A stretch of DNA of 17,612 nt from JBEKYD01 sp049511335 (GTDB lineage Bacteria > Acidobacteriota > Terriglobia > Bryobacterales > Bryobacteraceae), in contig JBEKYD010000262.1 of assembly GCA_049511335.1 (NCBI GenBank), positions 1 to 17,612 of the forward strand. Reading direction: 5' to 3'. Below are positions 1-8,700 of the stretch, piece after piece. Below the pieces are notes generated by a model. It had not been told where the DNA came from. It was given only the letters and a program-made list of their open reading frames with translations, and ran no database searches. Numbering within the stretch: position 1 is the stretch's first letter; every line of letters starts with the position of its first letter. The position numbers were made by a program, and so were the translations under genes.

Positions 1-300
1 TTGCCCTATCCTCCGCTCAGGTCCTTCCAGAGTGGACACCATCAACCTCGCCGTGCAATGATTTCTCATCGAACGGCGATTACCCCCTTAACTTCGTGTC
101 TCACTCCAGGGGTTCACTTCAGCGATCGGTTCCAGCGTTTCCCCGCAAACAGACGGGGGAAAAGAGCGGGACGAGGGCGTCCCGCGCGGACCAGGGGGTC
201 CGCCCTACTAACGATGCCGTGCTGGCTGCTTGCGAGAAGCCCGCCTCACAAGAAGAAGCCACGGCAGCCCCGGTGCCCGTCGCAACATTACAATGGAACC
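1..300. other. Non-coding leader upstream of the aldehyde dehydrogenase
   Basis: The reading frame of the aldehyde dehydrogenase stays open through this stretch, but the translated peptide is rich in Arg, Pro and Ser, resembles no ALDH N-terminus and has no ribosome-binding site at its far start. I treat it as intergenic. It holds a GC-rich hairpin repeat at 186-209, described separately, and a second weak inverted repeat (TTTCCCC at 138-144 with GGGGAAA at 156-162). No convincing promoter was seen. Confidence 0.6.
186..209. repeat. Short GC-rich hairpin repeat, also present near 17418
   Basis: GCGGACC (186-192) and GGTCCGC (197-203) form a perfect 7-bp stem around AGGG. The 19 bases at 191-209 (CCAGGGGGTCCGCCCTACT) recur exactly at 17418-17436, and a related inverted form (GTAGGGCGGGTCCCC) lies at 17246-17260. 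It is a dispersed intergenic repeat of unknown role. Relation to the REP-like repeats elsewhere in the window is only positional. Confidence 0.6.
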
Positions 301-1830
301 GTGCCAAACGCCAACGGTTTCATCCGCGATCTTTTGGAGAGGCTCGAGATTGAGCCGGTCAATTCGGGGGCCTGCTATGGCGCCTGGATTCCCGATTGCT
401 CGGGCGGCGAACTGGACTCGGTGAATCCCGCCACGGGGGAAACGCTGGCTCGCGTGCGGATGGCCGGGGTGGGCGATTACGATTGCGTGGTGGAACGGGC
501 GCGCGGGGCATTTGTCGAATGGCGAATGATGCCGGCGCCGAAGCGGGGCGAGATTGTGCGCGAGATCGGCAACGAGCTGCGCGCGCGCAAGGCGGACCTG
601 GGCGCGCTGGTGACGCTCGAAATGGGCAAGATTCTGGCCGAGGGTCAGGGCGAAGTGCAGGAGATGATCGATATCGCGGATTTCGCGGTGGGGCTCTCGC
701 GCCAGTTGTACGGGCTGACCATGACGAGCGAGCGTCCGGGCCACCGCATGTACGAACAATGGCATCCGTTGGGCGTGGTGGGCGTGATCAGCGCGTTCAA
801 TTTTCCGGTGGCGGTATGGTCGTGGAACGCTTTCATTGCGGCGGTGTGCGGCGATTGCGTGTTGTGGCGGCCGTCGTCCGAGACTCCGCTCACAGCGATC
901 GCGGTGGAGAAGATCTGCAATCGGGTGACGGACCGGCATGGCCTCGCGGGTATTTTCAACCTGGCGATCGGGCCCAGCCGGACGGTGGGCGAGGCGCTGA
1001 TCGGCGATGCGCGCATTCCACTGGTCAGCTTCACCGGATCGACGGAAGTGGGCCGGCATGTTTCCGAAACCGTGGCGCGGCGGCTGGGCAGGAGCATTCT
1101 GGAGCTGGGCGGCAACAACGGCGTCATTGTAATGAACGACGCCAATTTCGACCTGGCGCTGCGCGCGATCCTATTCGGCGCGGTGGGCACGGCGGGACAG
1201 CGCTGCACTACCACGCGCCGCGCGTTCCTTCAGCGCGCGATCGCGCCGCGCATGACCGAGGCGCTCATTAACGCGTACCGGCAGGCGCGCATTGGCGACC
1301 CAATGGACGCGAGCACACTGATGGGGCCGCTGGTGAACGGGCGCGCGGTGGACGACATGATGGACGGGATGCGCCGGATTCGGGAGCAGGGCGGCGAGAT
1401 TTTGTGCGGCGGCGGGAAGATGACGGGCTGCTTCGTGGAGCCGACGCTGGTGCGCGCGCGGCCCGACATGCCGATTCTCAAAGAGGAGATCTTCGCGCCC
1501 ATCCTTTACCTGGTGGAATTCGACAGCCTGGAAGAGGCGGTGCGCTGGCACAACGACGTGCCGCAGGGGCTCTCCTCGGCGATGTTTACTACCAGCCTGA
1601 TCGCGGCGGAGACGTTCCTGAGCCACCGCGGCAGCGACTGCGGGATCGCCAACATCAATCTCGGCACCAGCGGGGCGGAAATCGGCGGAGCTTTCGGCGG
1701 GGAAAAGGACACGGGCGGCGGGCGGGAATCGGGCAGCGACGCGTGGAAGGCGTATATGCGGCGGCAGACCAACACCATCAACTGGTCGGAACAGTTGCCG
1801 CTGGCGCAAGGGATACGGTTTGAGGTGTAG
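301..1830 (+). CDS. ALDH7-family aldehyde dehydrogenase (alpha-aminoadipic semialdehyde dehydrogenase-like)
   Basis: NAD(P)-dependent aldehyde dehydrogenase of the antiquitin/ALDH7 group, 509 residues from a GTG start at 301. The start was chosen because family similarity begins just after it (FIRDLLERL... aligns with the ALDH7 N-terminus) and the length then matches the usual ~510. No strong ribosome-binding site is visible. Seen directly: the FNFPVAVW segment of the cofactor domain, catalytic Glu268 in LELGGNN, nucleophile Cys302 in AGQRCTTTRR, and a C-terminus (TSGAEIGGAFGGEK, TGGGRESGSDAWK, LPLAQGI) that is diagnostic for ALDH7. Family members oxidise alpha-aminoadipic semialdehyde/piperideine-6-carboxylate in lysine catabolism, or detoxify other aldehydes. 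No lysine-pathway gene is next to it, so the substrate is not fixed by context. Likely cytoplasmic. It converges on the GH3 gene and ends 6 bases before an intrinsic terminator. Confidence 0.93.
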   Translation: MPNANGFIRDLLERLEIEPVNSGACYGAWIPDCSGGELDSVNPATGETLARVRMAGVGDYDCVVERARGAFVEWRMMPAPKRGEIVREIGNELRARKADLGALVTLEMGKILAEGQGEVQEMIDIADFAVGLSRQLYGLTMTSERPGHRMYEQWHPLGVVGVISAFNFPVAVWSWNAFIAAVCGDCVLWRPSSETPLTAIAVEKICNRVTDRHGLAGIFNLAIGPSRTVGEALIGDARIPLVSFTGSTEVGRHVSETVARRLGRSILELGGNNGVIVMNDANFDLALRAILFGAVGTAGQRCTTTRRAFLQRAIAPRMTEALINAYRQARIGDPMDASTLMGPLVNGRAVDDMMDGMRRIREQGGEILCGGGKMTGCFVEPTLVRARPDMPILKEEIFAPILYLVEFDSLEEAVRWHNDVPQGLSSAMFTTSLIAAETFLSHRGSDCGIANINLGTSGAEIGGAFGGEKDTGGGRESGSDAWKAYMRRQTNTINWSEQLPLAQGIRFEV

Positions 1831-1835
1831 TTACT

Positions 1836-1862
1836 ACCGGCGGGTCTAAACCCGCCGGTTTT
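1836..1862 (+). terminator. Intrinsic terminator of the aldehyde dehydrogenase gene
   Basis: ACCGGCGGG (1836-1844) pairs perfectly with CCCGCCGGT (1851-1859) around a 6-base TCTAAA loop, and the stem runs into TTTT. It starts 6 bases after the TAG at 1828-1830. Stem, loop and T-run are all standard for a Rho-independent terminator. Confidence 0.85.
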
Positions 1863-1935
1863 CGGGCGGTCGGACTTTAGCACCGGTGGCAGCTTCGATT
1901 GCGGATGTGGCGCGGCATTTGAGGCCGGAAACCAA

Positions 1936-1980
1936 GCGCCCCGATGAGTCGGGACGCGGCAGACTGAGAGTCCGCGCCAC
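1936..1980 (+). repeat. Degenerate copy of a 46-nt double-hairpin repeat (REP-like)
   Basis: A diverged 45-nt relative of the units at 13067-13112, 13127-13172 and 17351-17396. It keeps the frame GCG...GACGCGGCA...GCGCCAC and both hairpin positions: one with loop TGAG (stem arms CCCCGA/TCGGGA plus GCG/CGC, one mismatch), one with arms GCAGACT/AGTCCGC (one mismatch). It sits 4 bases beyond the end of the GH3 gene. Confidence 0.6.
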
Positions 1981-1984
1981 GTAG

Positions 1985-4540
1985 CTATAGCACGCCTTCG
2001 ACGTGGGGGATCTCAGCGCTCGGCTGGCCGCCGCCTACGCTGATTGTCGCTTTCGCCTTCGGTAAGTCGCCGGGGTTCACCGTGAACTCCACTTCGCGGG
2101 TCTCGCCGGCGCGCAGGTGTACGCGCTCAAAGCCGCACAGGTCGCGGATCGCTTCGTCGGCGCCGCCAGCGATGTAGAACTCGACCACTTCGTCGCCGTC
2201 GCGGGCGGAATCGTTTTTCACGCTCACCTTGACGTGGCCGCCAGCGGCGTCACGCAGGGCCTCGAGGCCGGAGTAGTGAAACGTGGAGTAGCTCAGGCCG
2301 TAGCCGAAACCGTACAGCGGGTCGCCCTTGAAGTAGCGATAGGTCCGGCCATTCATGTTGTAGTCTTCGAACGGCGGCAATTGGTCCAGGCCGCGGTAGA
2401 ACGTGACCGGCAAACGACCGGCGGGGTTGTTGGTTCCCGCCAGGGTTTCGGCGATGGCGGTTCCGCCCTCTTCGCCGCAATACCACGCTTCCAGAACGGC
2501 GGCGGCATGTTGGGCGGCATAGGTCACGGCCAAAGCGCTACCGCTGGTGAGCACCACCACCACCGGCTTGCCGGTAGCGGCGGCCGCTTCCACCAGCTTC
2601 TCCTGATTTTCGGGCAGTTCGATATCGGTGCGGTCGCCGCCCTTGAAACCGGGAATGTCCACGGGCATCTCTTCGCCTTCGAGGTTCGGATTCAAGCCCA
2701 CGAACACCAGCGCCACGTCCGACGCCTTGACTGCTTCCACGGCTTCGGGCAGCAGGACATTGGCCGGCGGCAGCCACAGCAACTGCGCGCTGGCTTCGGC
2801 CGTGCGCGGCCGGAACTCGACGCGCAGCTTATAGGCGCGGCCGCTCTCCAGGAGCACGTGCGCCGGCGGCGGAATTCGCCGCGAGGCCACACCCGTGGCG
2901 CCGACTTCAGGCGAAGGCGGGGGCACCAGTTCTTTATCGTCCAGGAAGACGCGCATGTTTCCGCCCCGGCCGCCCCTTCCCGAGATGCCGTACTCGCCGG
3001 CGCCGGGCGCGCGCAGCGTGCCCGTCCAGCGAACCGAGCCGCGCCCCGGAACCGCCGCGCCGGGCATGGCTGCCTGTTGGTAGACACGCGGCTCCACGCG
3101 CTTCACCTTCGGTTGGCCCTGAAGATCGGGATTGTCGAAATATTCCGCCAGCAATCCATGCCCTTTGCCATCGGGCGGCGCCAGCGCCATCTCGGGCACC
3201 AGCGACAGCGTTTCGGCGGTGTAAGTCGCGCCGGGCGCAAAACGCACCTCGGCCTTGCCGGCAAACTGGTGCTCGATGCCTTCGAGCGGCGTGACCAGCT
3301 TCTTCGAGAACCCGTTGTAGTTGCCCATGGGCGCCACCGGGTCGTCGGCCGAGGGTCCCACCACGGCGATCTTTTTCACCGAAGCCGGCAGGGGCAGGGT
3401 CTGGTTCCGGTTTTTCAGCAGCACGATCGATTTGCGCGCCGCTTCGAGCGCGGTCCGGCGGTGCTCGGCCGAATCCACCTCGCTGTAAGGGATTTTCGAG
3501 AACGGCACGCGCTCGGGCGGGTCGAACATGCCCAGCTTGATGCGCGCCACGAACAGCCGCTCCAGCGACCGGTCGATCTCGGCTTCCGTGATTAGCCCCG
3601 CGTTCACCGCGTCCACCAGCGACTTGTATTCGGTGCCGCAGGTCAGGTCCGTGCCGGTCTTCACCGCGATGGCCGAACCGGCGGCCGCGGTGGGCTCATA
3701 ATGGTGCGCCGTCTCATTGTAGATGTCACGGATGGCGCCGCAATCGCTGACTACGTAGCCCTGGAAACCCCACTGTCCGCGCAGCGTCTTTTCGAGCAGG
3801 TCCGGGTTGGCGCACGCCGGTTTGCCATCGACGCTGTTGTAGGAGCACATGATCGAATCCGCCTTGCCCTCCACCATGGCGGCGCGAAATGCGGGCAAGT
3901 AGGTGTGGTTCAAGTCGCGCTCGCTCGGGACCACGTCGAACCGGTGCCGGATCGGTTCCGGGCCGCTATGCACCGCGTAGTGCTTGGCGGTGGCGATTAC
4001 TTTGAAGTAGCGCGGGTCGTCTCCCTGCATGCCGCGGACGAAAGCCACGGCCATGCGGGCGGTCAGGAACGGGTCCTCGCCGTAAGTCTCCTGCCCACGG
4101 CCCCAGCGCGGGTCGCGAAAGATATTGATGTTCGGGGACCAGAAGGTCAGCCCGTAATCGCGCGCGTGATTTCCCTCCCGCTGCGCCTGGTTGTACTTGG
4201 CGCGCGCTTCGGTGGAAATAATTTCGGCCACGCGGTGCATCAGCCCGGTATCCCAGGTAGCCGCCAGCCCGATGGCTTGCGGGAACACGGTGGCATCGCC
4301 CGCGCGCGCCACTCCATGCAGCGCCTCGTTCCACCAGCCGTAGGAAGGAATGCCCAGGCGCTCGATGGCCGGCGCCTGATCTTGCATTTGCAGCACCTTC
4401 TCCGCGAGGGTCATTTTCGACACCAGATCGGCCGCGCGTTTCTCCGGGGTAAGATCCGGGTTGCGATAGGCCGGAGAGTCCGTCGATTGACCGAACACCG
4501 TCAAGGCCGCAAGGGAGAGAATTGTGCAGCGAATCGTCAT
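1985..4540 (-). CDS. Secreted glycoside hydrolase family 3 beta-xylosidase/beta-glucosidase with PA14 insert
   Basis: An 851-residue exo-acting glycosidase that should release terminal beta-linked xylose or glucose from plant oligosaccharides. A short Sec signal (hydrophobic stretch to about residue 18, FGQS) places it outside the cytoplasm. The GH3 N-terminal barrel spans about 28-345: PSYGWWNEALHGVARAG at 65-81 is typical of the xylosidase-like branch, KHY at 187-189, and the nucleophile is Asp266 in GYVVSDCGAI. The alpha/beta domain follows from about 365 (SIVLLKN, IAVVGPSAD) and is interrupted at about 460-595 by a PA14 carbohydrate-binding-type domain (LLAEYFDN...VRWTGTLRAPGAGEYGI...VFLDD). 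The C-terminal part (LYGFGYGLSYSTF, then a fibronectin-III-like fold) is complete. No clear Shine-Dalgarno precedes the ATG. TATATT on the minus strand at 4555-4550 could be a -10 element giving a very short leader. Xylose versus glucose specificity cannot be settled here. Confidence 0.92.
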   Translation of the reverse strand: MTIRCTILSLAALTVFGQSTDSPAYRNPDLTPEKRAADLVSKMTLAEKVLQMQDQAPAIERLGIPSYGWWNEALHGVARAGDATVFPQAIGLAATWDTGLMHRVAEIISTEARAKYNQAQREGNHARDYGLTFWSPNINIFRDPRWGRGQETYGEDPFLTARMAVAFVRGMQGDDPRYFKVIATAKHYAVHSGPEPIRHRFDVVPSERDLNHTYLPAFRAAMVEGKADSIMCSYNSVDGKPACANPDLLEKTLRGQWGFQGYVVSDCGAIRDIYNETAHHYEPTAAAGSAIAVKTGTDLTCGTEYKSLVDAVNAGLITEAEIDRSLERLFVARIKLGMFDPPERVPFSKIPYSEVDSAEHRRTALEAARKSIVLLKNRNQTLPLPASVKKIAVVGPSADDPVAPMGNYNGFSKKLVTPLEGIEHQFAGKAEVRFAPGATYTAETLSLVPEMALAPPDGKGHGLLAEYFDNPDLQGQPKVKRVEPRVYQQAAMPGAAVPGRGSVRWTGTLRAPGAGEYGISGRGGRGGNMRVFLDDKELVPPPSPEVGATGVASRRIPPPAHVLLESGRAYKLRVEFRPRTAEASAQLLWLPPANVLLPEAVEAVKASDVALVFVGLNPNLEGEEMPVDIPGFKGGDRTDIELPENQEKLVEAAAATGKPVVVVLTSGSALAVTYAAQHAAAVLEAWYCGEEGGTAIAETLAGTNNPAGRLPVTFYRGLDQLPPFEDYNMNGRTYRYFKGDPLYGFGYGLSYSTFHYSGLEALRDAAGGHVKVSVKNDSARDGDEVVEFYIAGGADEAIRDLCGFERVHLRAGETREVEFTVNPGDLPKAKATISVGGGQPSAEIPHVEGVL

Positions 4541-4633
4541 GTGCGTCAGAATATATCACGCGTCGCGAGGCGAAGCGCGGCAATGCGCGTAGAGTGCTTA
4601 ACCGATCTGGGGATTTCGCAATTCAGGCGCGTG

Positions 4634-4717
4634 AACCGCTCCCTGACGGTCACGGCTCGGTTACGGGTGCTGTGCGTTTGCAGTCACTTACCGAGCCGCG
4701 ACCGTTAGGGAGCGGTT
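4634..4717. repeat. Long inverted repeat (28-bp arms)
   Basis: The arm at 4634-4661 (AACCGCTCCCTGACGGTCAC then GGCTCGGT) is the reverse complement of 4690-4717 with only two mismatches, separated by 28 bases. Transcribed RNA would fold into a long hairpin. The arm sequence is of a kind often seen between genes in Acidobacteria and Planctomycetes (recollection, not searched). It has no T-run, so it is not an ordinary terminator. Confidence 0.75.
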
Positions 4718-4769
4718 GAGGGGAACGGATTTTCGAAGTGGGCTAAACACCCTCGCCGGGAGAGGGCCT

Positions 4770-4802
4770 GACAGACCACAAAAGACGATGGTTTGTCCCA
4801 CC
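4770..4802. repeat. Hairpin repeat, copy 1 (CAGACCACAAA family)
   Basis: GACAGACCA (4770-4778) pairs with TGGTTTGTC (4789-4797) with one G-U pair. The sequence from CAGACCACAAA through GATGG to TGTCCCACC recurs, with a 10-base insertion, at 13213-13253 (17 of the first 20 positions match). A dispersed intergenic repeat of unknown role. Confidence 0.5.
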
Positions 4803-4847
4803 TTTGGAGCACCAGCGAAGGCGGTATCGGAAGCGCGCCCGAAGCAC

Positions 4848-5651
4848 CTACAGTGGGCTACGTACCGCTCGCGCCCGCCGCACGGCCATCAACTCCATCG
4901 CGCGCTTCTCGGCGCCGTGCTTCACCAGGTCGAGAACGATCGAGTAGCGGTCGCCCCGGATCGCCGACTCCACGAATTCAAACGGCTTCCCATTGGGCAG
5001 AAAGGTCACCCGCTCCACCGCGAATACCGGTGAGCCCCGCCGAATTCCCAGCAGTTTGGCGGCGGAAGCGTCGGCGGCGGCGGCGAAGTAGGTCTCCTTC
5101 GCCCGCGCGGCAAACAGGTGATAGCGGCGTTGCAGAACGTCATAAAGGGATGCCTCATCCGCCAGTTCCAGTCCGGGCACGAGAGCGGCGGGGATGTGGG
5201 CCGTCTGAATTGTCATCGGCTCTCCCTCGGTGAGCCGCACGCGTTTCAGTACGAATACGAACGAATGATGCGGCAGCCCCAGCGCCTCCGCCGCGCGGCC
5301 GCCCGCCCGCTTCACCGACTGCGCCAGGATGCGCGAGGCGGCCACCAGGTTCTGGCGCCGCATCTCCTCCGTGAAGCTGGTGAGTTCGCGCGGGCCCTGT
5401 TCGAATTTGCGCCGGCAAACGAAGGTGCCCCGGCCGTGCTCGCGGCGGATGTAGCCCATATCCGCCAGTTCCTGAAGAGCCTGACGGACGGTGATTTTAC
5501 TGACCCCAAAGAGTTCGGCCAACTCGGTTTCGGCGGGGATCCGCCCGCCAAGCGGCCATTTCCCCGCTTCGATCTCCGCCTTCAGAATTTGCTGGAGCTG
5601 ATGGTAAAGCGCCATCGGCAGATCTTTGTCGAGCGGGCTTCCTATTGACAT
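4848..5651 (-). CDS. GntR-family transcriptional regulator, HutC subfamily (UTRA ligand domain)
   Basis: A 267-residue DNA-binding regulator. The winged helix-turn-helix spans about residues 13-80 (LYHQLQQILKAEIEAG, IPAETELAELFGVSKITVRQ, GYIRREHGRGTFV), the standard GntR layout. A UTRA effector domain follows at about 95-245 (LVLKRVR-like strand, MTIQTAHIP, SLYDVL, GSPVFAVERVTF, FVESAIRGDRY); UTRA domains usually bind small metabolites such as sugar phosphates or histidine-pathway intermediates. The ATG at 5651 was chosen because the longer frame to 5780 would run into the divergent receptor gene and adds an unrelated Arg/Cys-rich peptide. An AGAGG lies directly against this ATG, so its ribosome-binding site is not ideal. 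It shares a 74-base divergent promoter region with the TonB-receptor gene, so it probably controls that gene and itself. Effector unknown. Confidence 0.9.
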   Translation of the reverse strand: MSIGSPLDKDLPMALYHQLQQILKAEIEAGKWPLGGRIPAETELAELFGVSKITVRQALQELADMGYIRREHGRGTFVCRRKFEQGPRELTSFTEEMRRQNLVAASRILAQSVKRAGGRAAEALGLPHHSFVFVLKRVRLTEGEPMTIQTAHIPAALVPGLELADEASLYDVLQRRYHLFAARAKETYFAAAADASAAKLLGIRRGSPVFAVERVTFLPNGKPFEFVESAIRGDRYSIVLDLVKHGAEKRAMELMAVRRARAVRSPL

Positions 5652-5725
5652 CCTCTGTTTAGAATGACATAATCTTCTGAACTTGCAAGATAGAGTTTTG
5701 GGTCTGAATTCGTAATGGAGGCTGT
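5652..5725. promoter_or_regulatory. Divergent promoter region with candidate GntR operator
   Basis: This 74-base gap separates the GntR regulator from the receptor it probably controls. It holds an inverted repeat ATCTT-N10-AAGAT (5672-5691) overlapping the 8-base palindrome CTTGCAAG (5682-5689). TTGCAA reads the same on both strands and could serve as a -35 in either direction, but I see no strong -10 at the right spacing. TGGAGG just before the ATG at 5726 is the receptor's ribosome-binding site. The operator call is inference from symmetry and position. Confidence 0.4.
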
Positions 5726-8700
5726 ATGGGCCGTCTCGCGTCATTTCTGTTCCTGATCTCCGTGCTGGTATCCGCGTCACTGTTCGGACAGGAAACCAGC
5801 GCCGGAATTACCGGGCGAGTCACCGATTCCACCGGCAGCGCCGTCGTCGCCGCTTCCGTGAAGGCCAAGGACCTGGATCGGGGCACCGATTGGACCACCT
5901 CGACCAACGAGGATGGGATTTTCGCCTTTCCGCGCGTTCCCAACGGCAGATATTCGCTGACCGTGGAAGCCAAAGGCTTTAAGAGTTTCGTCAACCCCTC
6001 TCTCACGCTGGAAATCGACCAGCGCGCGCGCGTCGATGTCAGTCTGGAAGTCGGCGCACTCAGCGAAAGCATTGAGGTCACCGGCCAAGCCGCTCTGCTC
6101 CAGACCGACACCACCCAGGTCGGCTCCACGGTCGACACCAGCCAGATCGACCATACGCCGCTTATCAGCCGCAACCCGGTCGCCCTGTCGCTGCTCACCG
6201 CCGGCGTCACCAACCCGGATCCAACCAGCTTCAACAGCGGCCAGCGCTCCGCCGGCGGCGGCCGTCCCTATGTCAACGGTAACCGCGAGGAAGCCAACAA
6301 CTTCCTGCTGGATGGCGTGGATAACAACTTCACTTCCGACGACCTGGTTTCCTATCAGCCCAACCCGGATGCGATCGAGGAGTTCAAACTGATCACCAAC
6401 AACGCCTCCGCCGAATTCGGCAACTTCCAGGGCGGCATCATCAATACAGTGATCAAGTCCGGAACCAACCATTTCCACGGCGATGTGTTCGAGTATTTCC
6501 GCAACGACAAGCTGAACGCCAACAACTGGGGCAACAACTGGAGCGGAGTGTCGCGTCCCGCGCTGCGCTGGAACCAGTTCGGCGGCGTGGTCGGCGGCCG
6601 CATCGTCAAGGATAAGCTGTTTTTCTTCCTCGACGAGCAAAGCCTGCGCCGAGACACCCCGCCATCGGTTTCCTCCGCCACGCTGATGCCGATGGCTTGG
6701 CGCAGCGGCGACTTCTCCTCGCTGCTCGATACCACCCAAACCGCCGGCAAGGTCATCCAGCTTTACAATCCTTATTCGCTGAACACCAGCACCGGCCTGC
6801 GCGCTCCCTTCCCGAACAATCAGATCCCTACCAGCACGCTGGATCCGGCGGCGTACAAGCTGGTGAACGACACCCAATTCTATCCCGCGCCACAGTATGC
6901 CCGCTTCACCACTCCGAACTTCTACTACGGTTCCTGGAGCCAGTTATACAGCGATCAAGGCGACGTGAAGGTGGACTGGCGGCCGGAGGAAAAGGATTAC
7001 ATCACGACGCGGCTCTCCAAGGCCCGCCAGGACAATCCGGGCCTCAACACGATGCCGATTCTCTTCGGCAGCTTCAACACCTCGCCGTTCGCCAATGGCG
7101 TTCTCAACTGGACCCGCACCATCAGCCCCAAGATCGTCAACGAAGCGCGCGTGGGCGTCAACTTCGTGACGCTCAATAACGGCGGCGCGGATGAAGGCTT
7201 GGGGAACCTGGCGCAAACGGTGGGGATCAACAACGCCGGCACCGGGCTGCTGTACCTCGAGGGTTTCAATTATCTCACCGCCGTGGGCAGCGAGAACATC
7301 GGCACCCAGCAGGACTTCGCCAACACCACTTTCCATTACGCCGACAACCTGACCATTATCCGCGGCCGCCACATGATGAAGATGGGCGGCCAGTTACTGC
7401 GCGAACGGATGGACGTTTTCTATTCCGGCAATAACGGCCGCACCGGTTACATCAACTTCACCGGCCGTTTCACCGCCCAGAACGCCACCAGCCCGTCCGG
7501 AACGCAACTCGGCGAGGTCGATTTCATGCTGGGCCTGCCGGACGATTACGGACGCGGCCTGCAATCGGGCACGTGGGGCCAGCGCTCCAACGTCTGGGGC
7601 TTTTATTTCCAGGATGACTGGCGCGCGACGGACAGTCTGACGTTAAACCTCGGCCTGCGCTGGGAATACCGCTCACCGTGGGTTGAGGTGGAAAATCGTC
7701 AGGCGAATTTCGGCCAAGTCAGCGGCCAATTGTTACTGGCCGCGCCGCTGCCGGCCGGCCTGGCCGCGCCTCCGGGACCGGCGCCGCTGGTCGAAAGCGG
7801 AACTCCGGGCCTGTACAACTCCTACAAGAAGGATTTCCAGCCGCGCATCGGCTTCGCTTACACGCCGGATATGCTGAACAAGAAACTGGTCCTCCGCGGC
7901 GCCTACACCATTTCCTCGTACCTGGAGGGAACCGGAACCAACCTGCGCACGCCGCTGAATCCTCCCTTCGAGCAGGAGTTCGCGACGCTCTATAACACGC
8001 CGGCTTACACCCTGCCGGGCAGCACGCTCGACCAGGGCCTGTTCGGCTTGAACCCGAAGAACCCTTATGCCGGCGCCACCATTCGGCTCTGGGATCCGAA
8101 CGTCCGCCCGGCCGAGGTCCAGCAGTGGAACTTGTCGACGGACCTCCAGGTGCCCGGCAACAACGTTTTGACCGTCGGCTACGTCGGCCAGCACGGGACC
8201 CACCTCATGGTTGCCATGCCCTATCTGCAAAATATCGTGACCAATGGGGTGGTTACGCAAGGCCCGTATCTTTCCGGCAATCCCGCCCTGCGCAGCGAGA
8301 TCGCGCAGATTTCCGGCACCTCATCCATCGGCAGGCAGGGATACGATGCGCTCCAGGCCACTCTGCGCAAGCGCTTCAGCATGGGCCTGGAGTACCAGAT
8401 CGCATTCACTTACTCGCACGGCATGTCGGATTCCATCGGTTATTATGGCGAGGGTGGCCAGGCGGGCAGCCAATCCGCGTACTGGCAGTATCTCTATTGC
8501 CAGTCCTGCGAAATGGGTCCGACTTACTTCGACAGTAAGTTCATGTTCGTCCCGTCCTTCACTTATCAGCTTCCCTTCGGCCGCAGCCGCCATTTCGGAT
8601 CGGCCTGGAGCAAGCCCGTGGACGCAGTGATCGGCGGCTGGCAGCTCGGCGGCATTTACACCGCTCACACCGGCTACCCGCTCACCATCAAATACAACCA

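Larger units (their letters stand above)
4541..4847. other. Spacer between GH3 and GntR genes, repeat-bearing
   Basis: About 300 bases without a credible gene. It contains the upstream region of the GH3 gene, a long inverted repeat (4634-4717) and a hairpin element (4770-4802) that recurs near 13213. Open frames here overlap those repeats and code for low-complexity Arg-rich peptides, so I do not call them. Confidence 0.7.

Noticed and set aside
1..300. N-terminal extension of the aldehyde dehydrogenase frame back to position 1
   Set aside because: The peptide is low-complexity and unlike any ALDH N-terminus, it overlaps a hairpin repeat, and ALDH7 similarity and length fit a start at 301.
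2117..3595. Long plus-strand frame inside the GH3 gene (492 codons)
   Set aside because: It is antisense to a clearly coding gene; its His/Arg/Gln-rich product is the usual shadow of GC-rich coding DNA.
5652..5780. Longer N-terminus for the GntR regulator
   Set aside because: It would overlap the divergent receptor start and adds residues foreign to the GntR family.
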